A DNA stretch of 64,000 nt, from contig NZ_LT629733.1 of NCBI RefSeq assembly GCF_900104785.1, positions 838,501-902,500 of the forward strand, read 5' to 3'. The translations under genes and the position numbers were made by a program. Shown one piece after another: positions 24,937 to 33,898 of the stretch. The notes beneath the pieces are model-generated. The model was given only the letters and a program-made list of their open reading frames with translations, was not told the DNA's origin and made no database searches. The DNA comes from Formosa sp. Hel1_31_208. GTDB taxonomy: Bacteria; Bacteroidota; Bacteroidia; Flavobacteriales; Flavobacteriaceae. The first letter of the stretch is position 1. The number at the start of each line of letters is the position of its first letter.

Positions 24937-26478
24937 TTATTTCATTTTTTGAAGCCAATGCTTCACATCTACTTCATTCTTAATGATACTGCGTAAATCA
25001 TCAATTTTAACACGTTGTTGCTCCATAGTATCTCTATGACGAATCGTAACTGTTTGATCTTCTTTAGTGTTATGATCTACTGTAATACAAAAAGGTGTTC
25101 CGTTTGCATCTTGTCTTCTGTAACGTCTTCCCACAGCATCTTTTTCATCATAAATGACATTGAAATCCCATTTTAAATCTTCTACAATTTGTTTGGCGAT
25201 TTCAGGCAAGCCATCTTTTTTTACTAATGGTAAAACTGCTGCTTTAGTAGGCGCCAGTACTGCGGGTAATTTCAAAACGGTTCTTACACTTCCGTCTTCT
25301 AGAGTTTCGTCTTCTAGTGCGTTCGAGAATATGGCTAAAAACATCCGATCTAAACCAATTGAAGTTTCCAGCACATATGGTGTATAACTGGCATTGTCTT
25401 CATGATCGAAGTACTGCAATTTTTTACCAGAAAACTCTTCATGCTGTTTTAAGTCAAAATCAGTACGTGAGTGAATGCCCTCTAGTTCTTTAAAACCGAA
25501 TGGAAATTTAAATTCGATATCTGTAGCGGCATCGGCATAATGTGCTAATTTTTCGTGGTCATGAAAACGATAGTTCTCCGCTCCCAAACCCAATGACAAG
25601 TGCCATTTCATGCGGTTTTCTTTCCAATAGTCAAACCATTCTTTTTGAGTTCCTGGCTTGATAAAGAATTGCATTTCCATTTGCTCAAATTCACGCATTC
25701 TAAAAATAAATTGTCTTGCAACAATTTCATTTCTGAAGGCTTTACCCGTTTGTGCAATACCAAAGGGAATCTTTATACGTCCCGTTTTCTGAACATTCAA
25801 AAAGTTAACGAAAATACCTTGAGCAGTTTCAGGGCGTAAGTACAAATCCATAGCATGTTCTGCACTGGCCCCTAACTTAGTTCCAAACATCAAATTGAAT
25901 TGCTTGACCTCTGTCCAGTTTCTAGAACCCGAAAGTGGATCAGCGATTTCTAATTCTTCAATTAATGCCTTTACATCTACTAAGTCTTCTTTTTCTAAAG
26001 ATTGACCTAATCGCTTTAGAATGCTGTCAATTTTCTCTTGATATCCAACAACTCTTCCGTTAGTACTTATAAATTCTTCTTTATTGAATGAGTCACCAAA
26101 GCGTTTTTCGGCTTTTTTAACTTCTTTATCAATCTTATTTTCAATTTTAGCACAATAGTCTTCTACTAAAACATCTGCTCGATAACGCTTTTTAGAATCC
26201 TTATTATCAATTAAAGGATCACTAAATGCGTCAACGTGACCAGAAGCTTTCCATGTGGTAGGATGCATGAAAATTGCTGCGTCAATACCAACAATGTTTT
26301 CGTTCAATTGAACCATGGCTTTCCACCAATAGTCGCGAATATTTTTTTTGAGTTCTGCTCCATTTTGTGCATAGTCATATACTGCACTTAATCCGTCGTA
26401 GATTTCACTACTTTGAAACACGTAACCATACTCCTTTGCGTGAGAGATTACTTTTTTGAATTGATCTTCGTTTGCCAT
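24937..26478 (-). CDS. glyS: glycine--tRNA ligase, single-chain type
   Basis: Class II aminoacyl-tRNA synthetase charging tRNA-Gly; 513 residues, the archaeal/eukaryotic/Bacteroidota alpha2 form rather than the alpha2beta2 enterobacterial form. Motifs: WKASGHVDAFSDPLIDNK, the LRPETAQGIFVNF block, FRMREFEQMEMQFF (motif 2 region with conserved Glu), and TPYVLETSIGLDRMFLAIF (motif 3). A C-terminal anticodon-binding domain follows (VLAPTKAAVLPLVKK, VGRRYRRQDANGTPFCITVD). It follows a terminator, so is probably its own unit. Confidence 0.97.
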   Translation of the reverse strand: MANEDQFKKVISHAKEYGYVFQSSEIYDGLSAVYDYAQNGAELKKNIRDYWWKAMVQLNENIVGIDAAIFMHPTTWKASGHVDAFSDPLIDNKDSKKRYRADVLVEDYCAKIENKIDKEVKKAEKRFGDSFNKEEFISTNGRVVGYQEKIDSILKRLGQSLEKEDLVDVKALIEELEIADPLSGSRNWTEVKQFNLMFGTKLGASAEHAMDLYLRPETAQGIFVNFLNVQKTGRIKIPFGIAQTGKAFRNEIVARQFIFRMREFEQMEMQFFIKPGTQKEWFDYWKENRMKWHLSLGLGAENYRFHDHEKLAHYADAATDIEFKFPFGFKELEGIHSRTDFDLKQHEEFSGKKLQYFDHEDNASYTPYVLETSIGLDRMFLAIFSNALEDETLEDGSVRTVLKLPAVLAPTKAAVLPLVKKDGLPEIAKQIVEDLKWDFNVIYDEKDAVGRRYRRQDANGTPFCITVDHNTKEDQTVTIRHRDTMEQQRVKIDDLRSIIKNEVDVKHWLQKMK

Positions 26479-26491
26479 GATGCAAAAATAA

Positions 26492-26520
26492 AAAACCGCT
26501 CCAATTAACAGAGCGGTTTT
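26492..26520 (-). terminator. terminator after the coiled-coil membrane protein gene
   Basis: Perfect 10-bp stem aaaaccgctc / gagcggtttt with a 9-base loop and, on the minus strand, a T-rich exit. It separates the gene at 26542 from glyS. Confidence 0.8.
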
Positions 26521-26541
26521 TAATAATTTATGTTGTATAAT

Positions 26542-27426
26542 TTATTTAAGTCTAACTTCTGTACTTCCAAGTTTTCGGTCTTTGTGAAAAATAGAGATAT
26601 AATAGGTGCCTGGAAAAAGCGGTCGCTCATCAATATCGGCATCAATATCTAAACAAACATCAACCACGTCATTAGAATAATTTATAACTTTTTTAGCGCT
26701 ATAAATTAATGAATTGCTTCCAAAATTAATGGCGCCTTTATCAGCAACTACATTATTTTTCGGATTGACGATTTGAACATAGAGTTCTTTTTCTCCAGCG
26801 ATGGTCAATGCGTTTTCAGCGAGTGTAAAACATACTTCAATACTTTGAACACGTTTGGCTTTTGCACTGGATCGTTTTGCTCCGAAGAAATTCTCATAAC
26901 CTTTTGCCTTAAAGGAATTAGCAGTTAATAATGCACCTTTCTCTATGCTTTTTTCAAGGTCTCTTTTTTCTTTTTCTAATGAAGTATTAGCGAGTTGTTG
27001 CTTTTTTAATTCGTTGTAAGCCACTAGCTTTTCAGTCATTAAATTTTGATTTACAGCATCTAAAGAATCTACAGTTTTAAATAAAACCTTATTTTTAAGT
27101 TTAAGATTGAATAATTGTTGACGATATTTTGAGAGGACGGTTAAGTCGCTGCGAAGGACCCTAAGAGAATCCAAAGTAAGTTTGGTGTTTCTTTTAGCAT
27201 CTTCTAGTTGAGAAGAAATCAGATCATTAGAAATTGAAACATCATCATAGCGTGTAATCATTTGGGATAATTCACTTTCAACGAGTTTCTTTTCTTGTTC
27301 TAAAAATTGTTCATGAGCTCTAATGGATTGAAAACTCGTAAAACTAAAAACAGTCAAAACGGCAACTGCCACTATTAAAGAACCAATAATTAATCTGTAG
27401 TTAAATGATTGAGGGTTAACTATCAT
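26542..27426 (-). CDS. conserved membrane-anchored coiled-coil protein, function unknown
   Basis: 294 residues. There is one transmembrane helix near the N-terminus (LIIGSLIVAVAVLTVFSF, about 12-29), then a coiled coil from about 35 to 165 rich in Glu, Lys, Leu and Gln. A compact C-terminal domain of about 100 residues follows, with beta character (SIEVCFTLAENALTIAGEKE, VQIVNPKN, LFPGTYYISIFHKD). The layout fits a single-pass protein with its coiled coil and C-terminal domain in the periplasm. I do not recognise a named family. It is monocistronic and divergent from comF. Confidence 0.7.
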   Translation of the reverse strand: MIVNPQSFNYRLIIGSLIVAVAVLTVFSFTSFQSIRAHEQFLEQEKKLVESELSQMITRYDDVSISNDLISSQLEDAKRNTKLTLDSLRVLRSDLTVLSKYRQQLFNLKLKNKVLFKTVDSLDAVNQNLMTEKLVAYNELKKQQLANTSLEKEKRDLEKSIEKGALLTANSFKAKGYENFFGAKRSSAKAKRVQSIEVCFTLAENALTIAGEKELYVQIVNPKNNVVADKGAINFGSNSLIYSAKKVINYSNDVVDVCLDIDADIDERPLFPGTYYISIFHKDRKLGSTEVRLK

Positions 27427-27495
27427 TATTAATATTGTTATTTTACTTTGCGAAACTAAAGAATATGAATCCGAAAATTGATTTTAATCGTTGAA

Positions 27496-28176
27496 ATGAT
27501 AAAAAACTTGTTAAACTTATTTTTTCCTAAGATCTGCCTAGCATGTAGTAATCATTTGTGCGATAATGAATTGCATATTTGTACGAATTGTCGCCATCAA
27601 CTACCTTTGACAAGTTTTCATGATGATAAAGACAACAAGGTTCATAAATCACTTTATGGACGTGTAAAATTAGAAAACGCAACAGCGTTACTTCATTTTT
27701 CAAAGAAAGGAATTGTACAACAATTATTGCATAACCTTAAATACAAGGGACATGAGGAAGTTGGTCAAATATTAGGGGAATGGCTAGGAGAAGAATTGAA
27801 GTTAGTACCAAGCTATGCTGATATTGATGTTGTTATCCCAGTGCCATTGCACAGGTTAAAGTTGAAATCTAGAGGCTATAATCAGGTTGATAAATTTGCA
27901 AAAGCCTTGTCCTCAGCACTTAATGCAGAGTTTAATAATTCGACATTATTAAAAACGACCAATACTAAAACACAGGTATTTAAAGATCGACTAAAACGAA
28001 ATACCTTAGAACAGAGTAATTTTGAAATCACTAACGCGAGTATCCTAGCAAACAAGCACATATTACTGGTCGATGATATAATTACAACTGGTGCAACGGT
28101 TGAAGATTGCGCAAATCAGTTATTGGAAATTGAAGGGATTACATTAAGCCTGGCAACTATCGCAATAACAGACTAG
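27496..28176 (+). CDS. comF: ComF-family phosphoribosyltransferase-like protein
   Basis: 226 residues; ComF homologues act in natural DNA uptake. An N-terminal zinc-finger-like region (CLACSNHLCDNELHICTNC) is followed by a type I phosphoribosyltransferase domain. That domain carries VVIPVPLHRLKLKSRGYNQV, and the PRPP-binding motif ILLVDDIITTGATVEDCA sits near the C-terminus. The ATG at 27496 is preferred to a TTG 18 bp upstream because it gives the usual MIKNLLNLFFPKICLAC start. The biochemical substrate is unknown even in well-studied homologues. It is followed after 74 bp by a lipoprotein gene on the same strand. Confidence 0.92.
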   Translation: MIKNLLNLFFPKICLACSNHLCDNELHICTNCRHQLPLTSFHDDKDNKVHKSLYGRVKLENATALLHFSKKGIVQQLLHNLKYKGHEEVGQILGEWLGEELKLVPSYADIDVVIPVPLHRLKLKSRGYNQVDKFAKALSSALNAEFNNSTLLKTTNTKTQVFKDRLKRNTLEQSNFEITNASILANKHILLVDDIITTGATVEDCANQLLEIEGITLSLATIAITD

Positions 28177-28250
28177 ACCTGTCAAAACCACGTTAATTGT
28201 TTTGAGTATCGAACAAATAAGTTGTTAATTTGTTGAAATTTGAACGGATA

Positions 28251-29858
28251 ATGTGTAAAAAAAGTTTACAAGGAGGTGTACTAATTACAATCATTGCAAT
28301 GCTCATTGGTTGTGCTAATCGCGGCAACCCTGCTGGTGGCCCAAAAGATAAAGAGGCTCCAGTTATTGTGAAATCTAGCCCTGAGAACTTTTCAACTAAC
28401 TTTAAAGGAGAAGAAATCAGAATTTATTTTGATGAATATGTCAAAGTGAAGAATCTTCAAAAACAACTTATTATTTCACCTCCAATGGATCCTGAACCAA
28501 CAATTACTCCAATGGGTTCGGCCAGTAAATACATTAAAATTATTATTAATGATACACTAGACGATAATACGACGTATGCGTTTAATTTCGGGCAAAGTAT
28601 TGTCGATAATAATGAGGAGAATCCTTATGATTATTATAGATATGTGTTTTCAACAGGTGATTATATTGATTCGTTGTCTGTTAAAGGTCAAATTTTAGAT
28701 GCAGAAGACAGAAAAGCCGAATCCTTCGTTTCCGTCATGTTATATGAAAAAGACAGTACATATACCGATTCTATTGTATACAAAGAAAAACCAAAATATA
28801 TTACCAATACCTTAGATAGTATAACAACTTTTAGTATTGATAACATCAAGCCTGGTGCGTATAAGTTAGTGGCTTTAAAAGACGAGAATGGTAATTTTAC
28901 ATTTCAGCAAGACAGCGATAAAATTGGCTTTTATGAAGGATTTATAACAGCTCCTACAGACTCTTTATTTACCATAAAACTATTTAAAGAAATTCTTGAA
29001 TTTGATGTTAAACGCCCAAAGCAAGTTGCCGGACAAAAAATAGCTTTTGGCTATGAAGGGGATTACAAGGATATGGATATTGAGCTTCTTGGTGATAAGC
29101 CAGATGGATTTCAAACACGCCTTACTAAAGATGCCAAGTCGGATACCCTTTATTATTGGTACAAGCCTAAGATTGAACAGGATTCGGCAAAATTCGTAAT
29201 TAAAAATAAAGCTTTTGTCGACACCCTAAATCATCGTTTTAGATCTATTGATAGAGATTCATTAATCGTTAAAGTGGCCTCTAATAGCACTTTAGCTTTT
29301 GATGAAGACATTAGAATTGAAGCAAATATTCCTATTGAAAAATTTGATAAAAAGCAGGTCACAATTTTAAACAAAGACTCACTCGAAGTTTCTTTTGAAA
29401 CAACATTTGATAAATTATCTAATACCTATAGTTTTCAATTCGAAAAAGAAGAATCTCAAAAATACCTTGTGCAGATACTTCCTGGAGCAGTAGAAGATTT
29501 CTTCGGAAATGTAAATGATACTATAAATCATAATGCAAGAACAAAAACATATGCCGATTATTCTAACTTAAGAGTCACATTAAAGAATGTGGATTCTTAC
29601 CCAATAATAATACAGCTTGTGAATGAAAGGGGTGAATTACAATATGAGCAATTTGCTGACGAACCGCGACCATTTGATTTTAAGGCCATTGCACCGGTTA
29701 ACTATTTCATTCGTGTGATATTTGACACCAATGGCAATAGGCAATGGGATACAGGAAATTACTTGAAACAAATCCAACCTGAACGTATAAGCTATTCAAA
29801 AATAATTGAGGAAACTCGAGCCAATTGGGATCCTGTAATTGAGTTTATTCTAGATTAA
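28251..29858 (+). CDS. Ig-like domain lipoprotein
   Basis: 535 residues. The ATG at 28251 (not the TTG 21 bp upstream) gives a lipoprotein signal with IGCANRG, the Cys being the lipidation site. The motif GNPAGGPKDKEAPVIVKSSPENFSTNF follows: this is the start of a bacterial Ig-like (SbsA-like) domain found in many Bacteroidota surface lipoproteins, reaching about residue 130 (YAFNFGQSIVDNNEENP). The rest is strand-rich and may include carboxypeptidase-regulatory-like folds (FSIDNIKPGAYKLVALKDENGN; VNYFIRVIFDTNGNRQWDTGNYL). Likely outer-membrane or surface anchored; role unknown. Its 3' end overlaps the converging amidase gene by 14 bp. Confidence 0.8.
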   Translation: MCKKSLQGGVLITIIAMLIGCANRGNPAGGPKDKEAPVIVKSSPENFSTNFKGEEIRIYFDEYVKVKNLQKQLIISPPMDPEPTITPMGSASKYIKIIINDTLDDNTTYAFNFGQSIVDNNEENPYDYYRYVFSTGDYIDSLSVKGQILDAEDRKAESFVSVMLYEKDSTYTDSIVYKEKPKYITNTLDSITTFSIDNIKPGAYKLVALKDENGNFTFQQDSDKIGFYEGFITAPTDSLFTIKLFKEILEFDVKRPKQVAGQKIAFGYEGDYKDMDIELLGDKPDGFQTRLTKDAKSDTLYYWYKPKIEQDSAKFVIKNKAFVDTLNHRFRSIDRDSLIVKVASNSTLAFDEDIRIEANIPIEKFDKKQVTILNKDSLEVSFETTFDKLSNTYSFQFEKEESQKYLVQILPGAVEDFFGNVNDTINHNARTKTYADYSNLRVTLKNVDSYPIIIQLVNERGELQYEQFADEPRPFDFKAIAPVNYFIRVIFDTNGNRQWDTGNYLKQIQPERISYSKIIEETRANWDPVIEFILD

Positions 29859-30624
29859 AATCATCTCTATCATTCAAGAACCCTAACTTGTCTCTGTTTG
29901 CTTTAATATGAGCCATGTCTAAAGTGACAATTTCTATAACTTCTTTATCATAAGGAATTGTATCTATTTGTTTTCCTAATACATCATAAGCTGCAGAATG
30001 TCCAGAATATTCATGGTTATTAAAATCTAAACCAACGCGATTCACACCAATACAATAGCTCATGTTTTCTATAGCTCTAGCTTTTAGAAGTGCATCCCAA
30101 GCAGAGATTCTAACCTTAGGCCAATTGGCGACATACAGTAAGAGGTCGTAATCTTCAACGTTTCTAGCCCAAACAGGGAATCGTAAATCATAACAAATAA
30201 GAGGTTTGATACTCCAGCCTTTATAAGTGATTATAGTATGATTCTCACCAGTTTGATAAACGTGATGTTCGCCTGCTAAGGTAAAGGTGTGGCGTTTATT
30301 ATAGGTGTCAATTTTACCGTCAGGATGAACAAATAGCAACCGGTTATAATATCTGTTACCTTCTTTAATAACCATACTTCCGGTAATAGCTGCCTTGTTT
30401 TGTTTTGCTAATTCTTGCATCCATAATACAGTGGTACCAGTCATCGTTTCAGCGACGCCTTTGGCATTCATTGTAAATCCTGAGGTAAACATTTCAGGCA
30501 ATACAATAAGATCGACAGGCTCAGTCATATCGTTTATTTTATCAGTGAAACGACGTCTGTTTTCATCTGGGTTTTCCCAAACTAGATCAGATTGTATGAG
30601 TGCTATTTTTAATTCGTTTTGCAT
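29845..30624 (-). CDS. omega-amidase / nitrilase-superfamily hydrolase (YafV-like)
   Basis: 259-residue carbon-nitrogen hydrolase. The catalytic triad is visible: Glu in LPEMFTSGF, Lys in NKRHTF, and Cys in PLICYDLRFPVWARN. The set and length match the YafV/Nit2 omega-amidases, which hydrolyse alpha-ketoglutaramate or alpha-keto-gamma-methiolbutyramide-type amides. The gene is 13 bp downstream of a methionine-type aminotransferase, the enzyme that produces such keto acids, which supports an omega-amidase/transaminase pair. Specificity is inferred from family and neighbour, not shown directly. Confidence 0.85.
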   Translation of the reverse strand: MQNELKIALIQSDLVWENPDENRRRFTDKINDMTEPVDLIVLPEMFTSGFTMNAKGVAETMTGTTVLWMQELAKQNKAAITGSMVIKEGNRYYNRLLFVHPDGKIDTYNKRHTFTLAGEHHVYQTGENHTIITYKGWSIKPLICYDLRFPVWARNVEDYDLLLYVANWPKVRISAWDALLKARAIENMSYCIGVNRVGLDFNNHEYSGHSAAYDVLGKQIDTIPYDKEVIEIVTLDMAHIKANRDKLGFLNDRDDFNLE

Positions 30625-30637
30625 GGTTTATAATGGC

Positions 30638-31780
30638 CTAAATTCTGTTTAATATATCTGCTGCTTGTTTTAAAGTTTCATTTGTTTTGGCAAAACAAAA
30701 ACGAAGTACATTATGGTCTTGTTTATTATCGTAAAAAACGGATAATGGAATGGATGCGATACCATTTTTAGTGGTCAATTGTTTGGCGAATTCAACGTCA
30801 TTCATAGTTGTAATATCTGAATACGCGAGTACTTGAAAATAAGTGCCTTTAGAAGGGGTGAACTTAAATCTTGAATCTTTAATAAGGCTTAAAAATGTAT
30901 CCCGTTTTTCTTGAAAAAAATCGGGTAAATTTAAATAATGACTAGAGTCTTTCAGATAATCGGTAAATGCTTTTTGGGATGGGTGATGAACCGAAAACAC
31001 ATTAAATTGATGTACATTTCTATAGGCCTCCATCAAGTCTTTAGGCGCACAACAGTAGCCGATTTTCCAACCTGTGTTATGAAAGGTTTTGCCAAAAGAT
31101 GCCGTTATAAAACTGCGTTCTTTTAAGTTTTGAAATTTACAGATACTTTGGTGTTGCTCAGCATCAAAAATGATATGTTCATAAACTTCATCACTAAGTA
31201 TAATGATGTCTGTTTCATTTGTGAGTTCTTGAAGTTTTAGCATATCATGTTCACTCATCACAGTTCCTGTTGGATTGTGAGGTGTATTCACAATGATCAT
31301 TTTGGTCTGATTATTAATGCTATGTTCAACAAGATTCCAATCTATGAGGTAATTGGGCGCTTCAAGTGCAATAGAAATAGGCTCTCCTCCATTTAGTTTT
31401 ATGGCTGGTTCATAACAATCATAGGCAGGTTTAAAGATGATGACTTCATCATTGGGTTTTACAAAAGTTGAAATGATGGTGAAAATAGCTTGTGTTGCAC
31501 CAGCCGTAACTGTAATTTCGGTTTCTGGATGGTAACTTGAATTATATAGAATGTCAAATTTTTTAGAAATGGCTTTTCTTAACTCTAAACTTCCAGCCAT
31601 AGGCGCATATTGGTTGTAACCTGAATTCATGGCTCTTGAAACTCCGTCAATTAACTTTTGGTCGCTCTTAAAATTTGGAAATCCTTGAGATAAATTAATA
31701 GCATCATGCGCATTTGCTAAAGCGCTCATTACAGAAAAAATTGAGGTTTCTATATTGTTAAGTTTTGGTGTGATTTGCAT
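30638..31780 (-). CDS. methionine aminotransferase-like PLP enzyme (YbdL-like)
   Basis: Class I/II fold type I aminotransferase, 380 residues, cytoplasmic. Landmarks: INLSQGFPNFKSDQ near the N-terminus, YAPMAGSLELRKAI, ITVTAGATQAIF, NTPHNPTGTVMS, ILSDEVYEHIIFD with the PLP-contacting Asp and Tyr, and TASFGKTFHNTGWKIGY with the Schiff-base Lys. This pattern matches YbdL and kynurenine/glutamine transaminase K-type enzymes with methionine, glutamine or aromatic substrates. The ATG at 31780 is used rather than a TTG 15 bp upstream. It is the first gene of a two-gene unit with the omega-amidase. Confidence 0.88.
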   Translation of the reverse strand: MQITPKLNNIETSIFSVMSALANAHDAINLSQGFPNFKSDQKLIDGVSRAMNSGYNQYAPMAGSLELRKAISKKFDILYNSSYHPETEITVTAGATQAIFTIISTFVKPNDEVIIFKPAYDCYEPAIKLNGGEPISIALEAPNYLIDWNLVEHSINNQTKMIIVNTPHNPTGTVMSEHDMLKLQELTNETDIIILSDEVYEHIIFDAEQHQSICKFQNLKERSFITASFGKTFHNTGWKIGYCCAPKDLMEAYRNVHQFNVFSVHHPSQKAFTDYLKDSSHYLNLPDFFQEKRDTFLSLIKDSRFKFTPSKGTYFQVLAYSDITTMNDVEFAKQLTTKNGIASIPLSVFYDNKQDHNVLRFCFAKTNETLKQAADILNRI

Positions 31781-31863
31781 AAAGTAAATATACAAATACC
31801 ATATTTTGAAAGAAAGATAAGACGCAAATAAAAAAACCTTACAACTCTAGATAGGTGAGATAT

Positions 31864-32328
31864 TTATGTCATGACAATATCATTTATAATTTTTAAGTGA
31901 TGATTTGTGTGTAGTGCTAAAAAATAGGTGACTCTTTTTGTGTTAATATTACCAAATAATGGGTGATTGAAATAAGCGTTCTTGTCTAAACTAGATATTG
32001 TTTCAACATTAGCCTTAGCTCGTTGCATTTGTGAGATAAGATCCTCTTTTAGGATAACTTCTGGAGGTTTAACATATTTTGGAGCTTTAGCCTTTCCTCT
32101 AGGAAAGAAACCAAGTTTAAAGAATAGCTTTCCCAAAAAACTAAAATTATTTTTATACGAATTTGGATCAGATTTTTGGAGCGCAATAATTACAGTATTA
32201 ACCACCTTAAGGCTGTGGTCTATATGCCAAGCGAGATTTCCTTTAGAAATTTTTAAGTTAGAAACACTATGGTTTTCAATGTGAGGCTCTAAATTAGTAA
32301 GCGCGAGATTTAAGTTTTGTAAACTCAT
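31864..32328 (-). CDS. DUF1569 / DinB-like four-helix protein
   Basis: 154-residue protein, all-helical in appearance, matching the DUF1569 branch of the DinB/YfiT-like putative metalloenzyme superfamily. Three His positions typical of that superfamily can be seen: in LAWHIDHSLKVV and near the C-terminus in ALHTNHHLKII. Family members include thiol-dependent transferases, but no function can be named here. It lies 84 bp upstream of the aminotransferase gene on the same strand and downstream of ahcY. Confidence 0.75.
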   Translation of the reverse strand: MSLQNLNLALTNLEPHIENHSVSNLKISKGNLAWHIDHSLKVVNTVIIALQKSDPNSYKNNFSFLGKLFFKLGFFPRGKAKAPKYVKPPEVILKEDLISQMQRAKANVETISSLDKNAYFNHPLFGNINTKRVTYFLALHTNHHLKIINDIVMT

Positions 32329-32377
32329 AATTTTTTGTTCAGCAATATCAAGGTCTTAATGTATCCATTTTAAAAAT

Positions 32378-32411
32378 AAAACCCAAACATTCAATGAGTG
32401 TTTGGGTTTAG
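32378..32411 (-). terminator. terminator after ahcY
   Basis: Near-perfect 14-bp stem (aaacccaaacattc / gagtgtttgggttt, one T-G pair); on the minus strand the hairpin is followed by TTTTATTTTT. Confidence 0.8.
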
Positions 32412-32446
32412 TTTTGTCATTCAAATTCCTGCAAATCAGGCTTTTA

Positions 32447-33760
32447 TTAATACCTGTAATATTCAGGTTTAAATGGACCTTCTTGAGGTACTCCAATATA
32501 ATCTGCTTGATCTTTACGAAGTTCAGTTAATTCAACACCAATTTTAGCTAAGTGTAATTTTGCTACTTTCTCATCTAAATGCTTGGGTAACATATAGACT
32601 TCATTTTTGTATGCATCTTTGTTAGTCCATAATTCAAGTTGCGCTAACGTTTGGTTTGTAAATGAGTTACTCATTACAAAACTTGGATGACCTGTTGCAC
32701 ATCCTAAATTAACTAAACGTCCTTCAGCAAGAATAATAACATCTTTACCATCAATAGTATATTTATCTACTTGTGGTTTGATTTCTACATGCGTATTACC
32801 ATGGTTTTTCTTTAACCAAGCCATGTCAATTTCATTATCAAAATGACCAATATTACATACAATGGTTTTGTCTTTCATAGCTTCAAAGTGTTGTCCTTGA
32901 ACAATGTCTTTGTTTCCTGTTGTTGTTATTACGATATCTGTGTTTCCAACAACGGTTTCTAAACGTTTGACTTCAAAACCGTCCATAGCAGCCTGTAAAG
33001 CACAAATTGGATCTACTTCAGTAACAGTAACAATACTTCCTGCCCCTTTAAAAGAAGCAGCTGTTCCTTTCCCAACATCTCCATAGCCACAAACTGTTAC
33101 ACGTTTTCCTGCAAGCATAATATCTGTAGCACGACGAATCGCATCTACAGCACTTTCTTTACAACCGTATTTATTATCAAATTTAGATTTAGTAACCGAA
33201 TCGTTAACGTTAATCGCCGGCATTGATAATGTTCCATTTTTCATGCGTTCGTATAAACGGTGAACTCCTGTAGTCGTTTCTTCTGATAGACCATTAATCC
33301 CTTCCATTAATTCTGGATATCGATCAAAAACCATATTAGTCAAGTCACCACCATCATCTAAAATCATGTTTAGTGGTTTACGATCTTCACCAAAGAATAA
33401 TGTTTGTTCAATACACCAATCAAATTCTTCTTCAGTCATACCTTTCCATGCATATACTGGAATTCCAGCAGCAGCGATTGCAGCAGCAGCTTGGTCTTGT
33501 GTTGAAAAAATATTACAAGAACTCCAAGTCACTTCTGCACCGAGAGCTTCTAGTGTTTCAATTAATACCGCCGTTTGAATGGTCATATGAAGACATCCAG
33601 CAATTCGAGCACCTTTTAATGGTTGAGAATCTTTATATTCTTCACGAAGACTCATCAACCCTGGCATTTCTGCCTCTGCCAATTCAATTTCCTTTCTTCC
33701 CCAATCTGCAAGAGACATGTCTTTTACTTTGTACGGTACGTAAGTTGTGGTTTTATCCAT
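32447..33760 (-). CDS. ahcY: adenosylhomocysteinase (SAH hydrolase)
   Basis: NAD-dependent enzyme splitting S-adenosylhomocysteine into homocysteine and adenosine, keeping the methyl cycle running. It has 437 residues. Motifs: [39 protein letters not shown], the NAD-binding [20 protein letters not shown], and the C-terminal [22 protein letters not shown] ending KPEYYRY, the standard Lys-Tyr end that reaches into the neighbouring subunit. Its 5' leader of about 100 nt contains an 8-bp inverted repeat that starts at the predicted transcription start, suggesting leader-level control. Confidence 0.97.
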   Translation of the reverse strand: MDKTTTYVPYKVKDMSLADWGRKEIELAEAEMPGLMSLREEYKDSQPLKGARIAGCLHMTIQTAVLIETLEALGAEVTWSSCNIFSTQDQAAAAIAAAGIPVYAWKGMTEEEFDWCIEQTLFFGEDRKPLNMILDDGGDLTNMVFDRYPELMEGINGLSEETTTGVHRLYERMKNGTLSMPAINVNDSVTKSKFDNKYGCKESAVDAIRRATDIMLAGKRVTVCGYGDVGKGTAASFKGAGSIVTVTEVDPICALQAAMDGFEVKRLETVVGNTDIVITTTGNKDIVQGQHFEAMKDKTIVCNIGHFDNEIDMAWLKKNHGNTHVEIKPQVDKYTIDGKDVIILAEGRLVNLGCATGHPSFVMSNSFTNQTLAQLELWTNKDAYKNEVYMLPKHLDEKVAKLHLAKIGVELTELRKDQADYIGVPQEGPFKPEYYRY

Positions 33761-33800
33761 TTGTCTTTTTTTAACTTTCTTAATGTTTAATTCTATTACT

Positions 33801-33862
33801 CCTTTGGCTTTAGAGCTTAAAATTGGTTAAATTCGCTTGTCTAATTGTTGTATTGCCAAAGG
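33801..33862 (-). promoter_or_regulatory. structured ahcY leader: long-range inverted repeat
   Basis: On the minus strand the leader begins CCTTTGGC (33862-33855) and its exact complement GCCAAAGG recurs at 33808-33801, enclosing 46 bases. That would close a large RNA loop whose 5' arm starts at the predicted transcription start. The enclosed bases include AATTTAACC and TAAAG. I cannot match it to a known riboswitch fold. The strand is inferred from the downstream gene. Confidence 0.4.
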
Positions 33863-33867
33863 CGCTG

Positions 33868-33875
33868 CAAAGATA
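33868..33875 (-). promoter_or_regulatory. -7 box for ahcY
   Basis: Minus-strand TATCTTTG is an exact TAnnTTTG match and predicts a start near 33862, giving a leader of about 100 nt. Confidence 0.55.
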
Positions 33876-33898
33876 ATCATTAAGTTTCAGATAATTAA

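Noticed and set aside
26483..26490. -7 box for glyS (minus-strand TATTTTTG)
   Set aside because: It would place the start of transcription almost on the glyS ATG and it overlaps the A-tract of the upstream terminator; it may be chance in AT-rich sequence.
27465..27494. Nine-codon ORF upstream of comF (MNPKIDFNR)
   Set aside because: Too short, no conservation evidence and no regulatory sequence linked to it; probably chance.
33761..33862. SAM-II riboswitch in the ahcY leader
   Set aside because: The AATTTAACC...AAGC...TAAAG series is similar, but the bases that should form helix P1 are not complementary, so I list it only as an unclassified structured leader.
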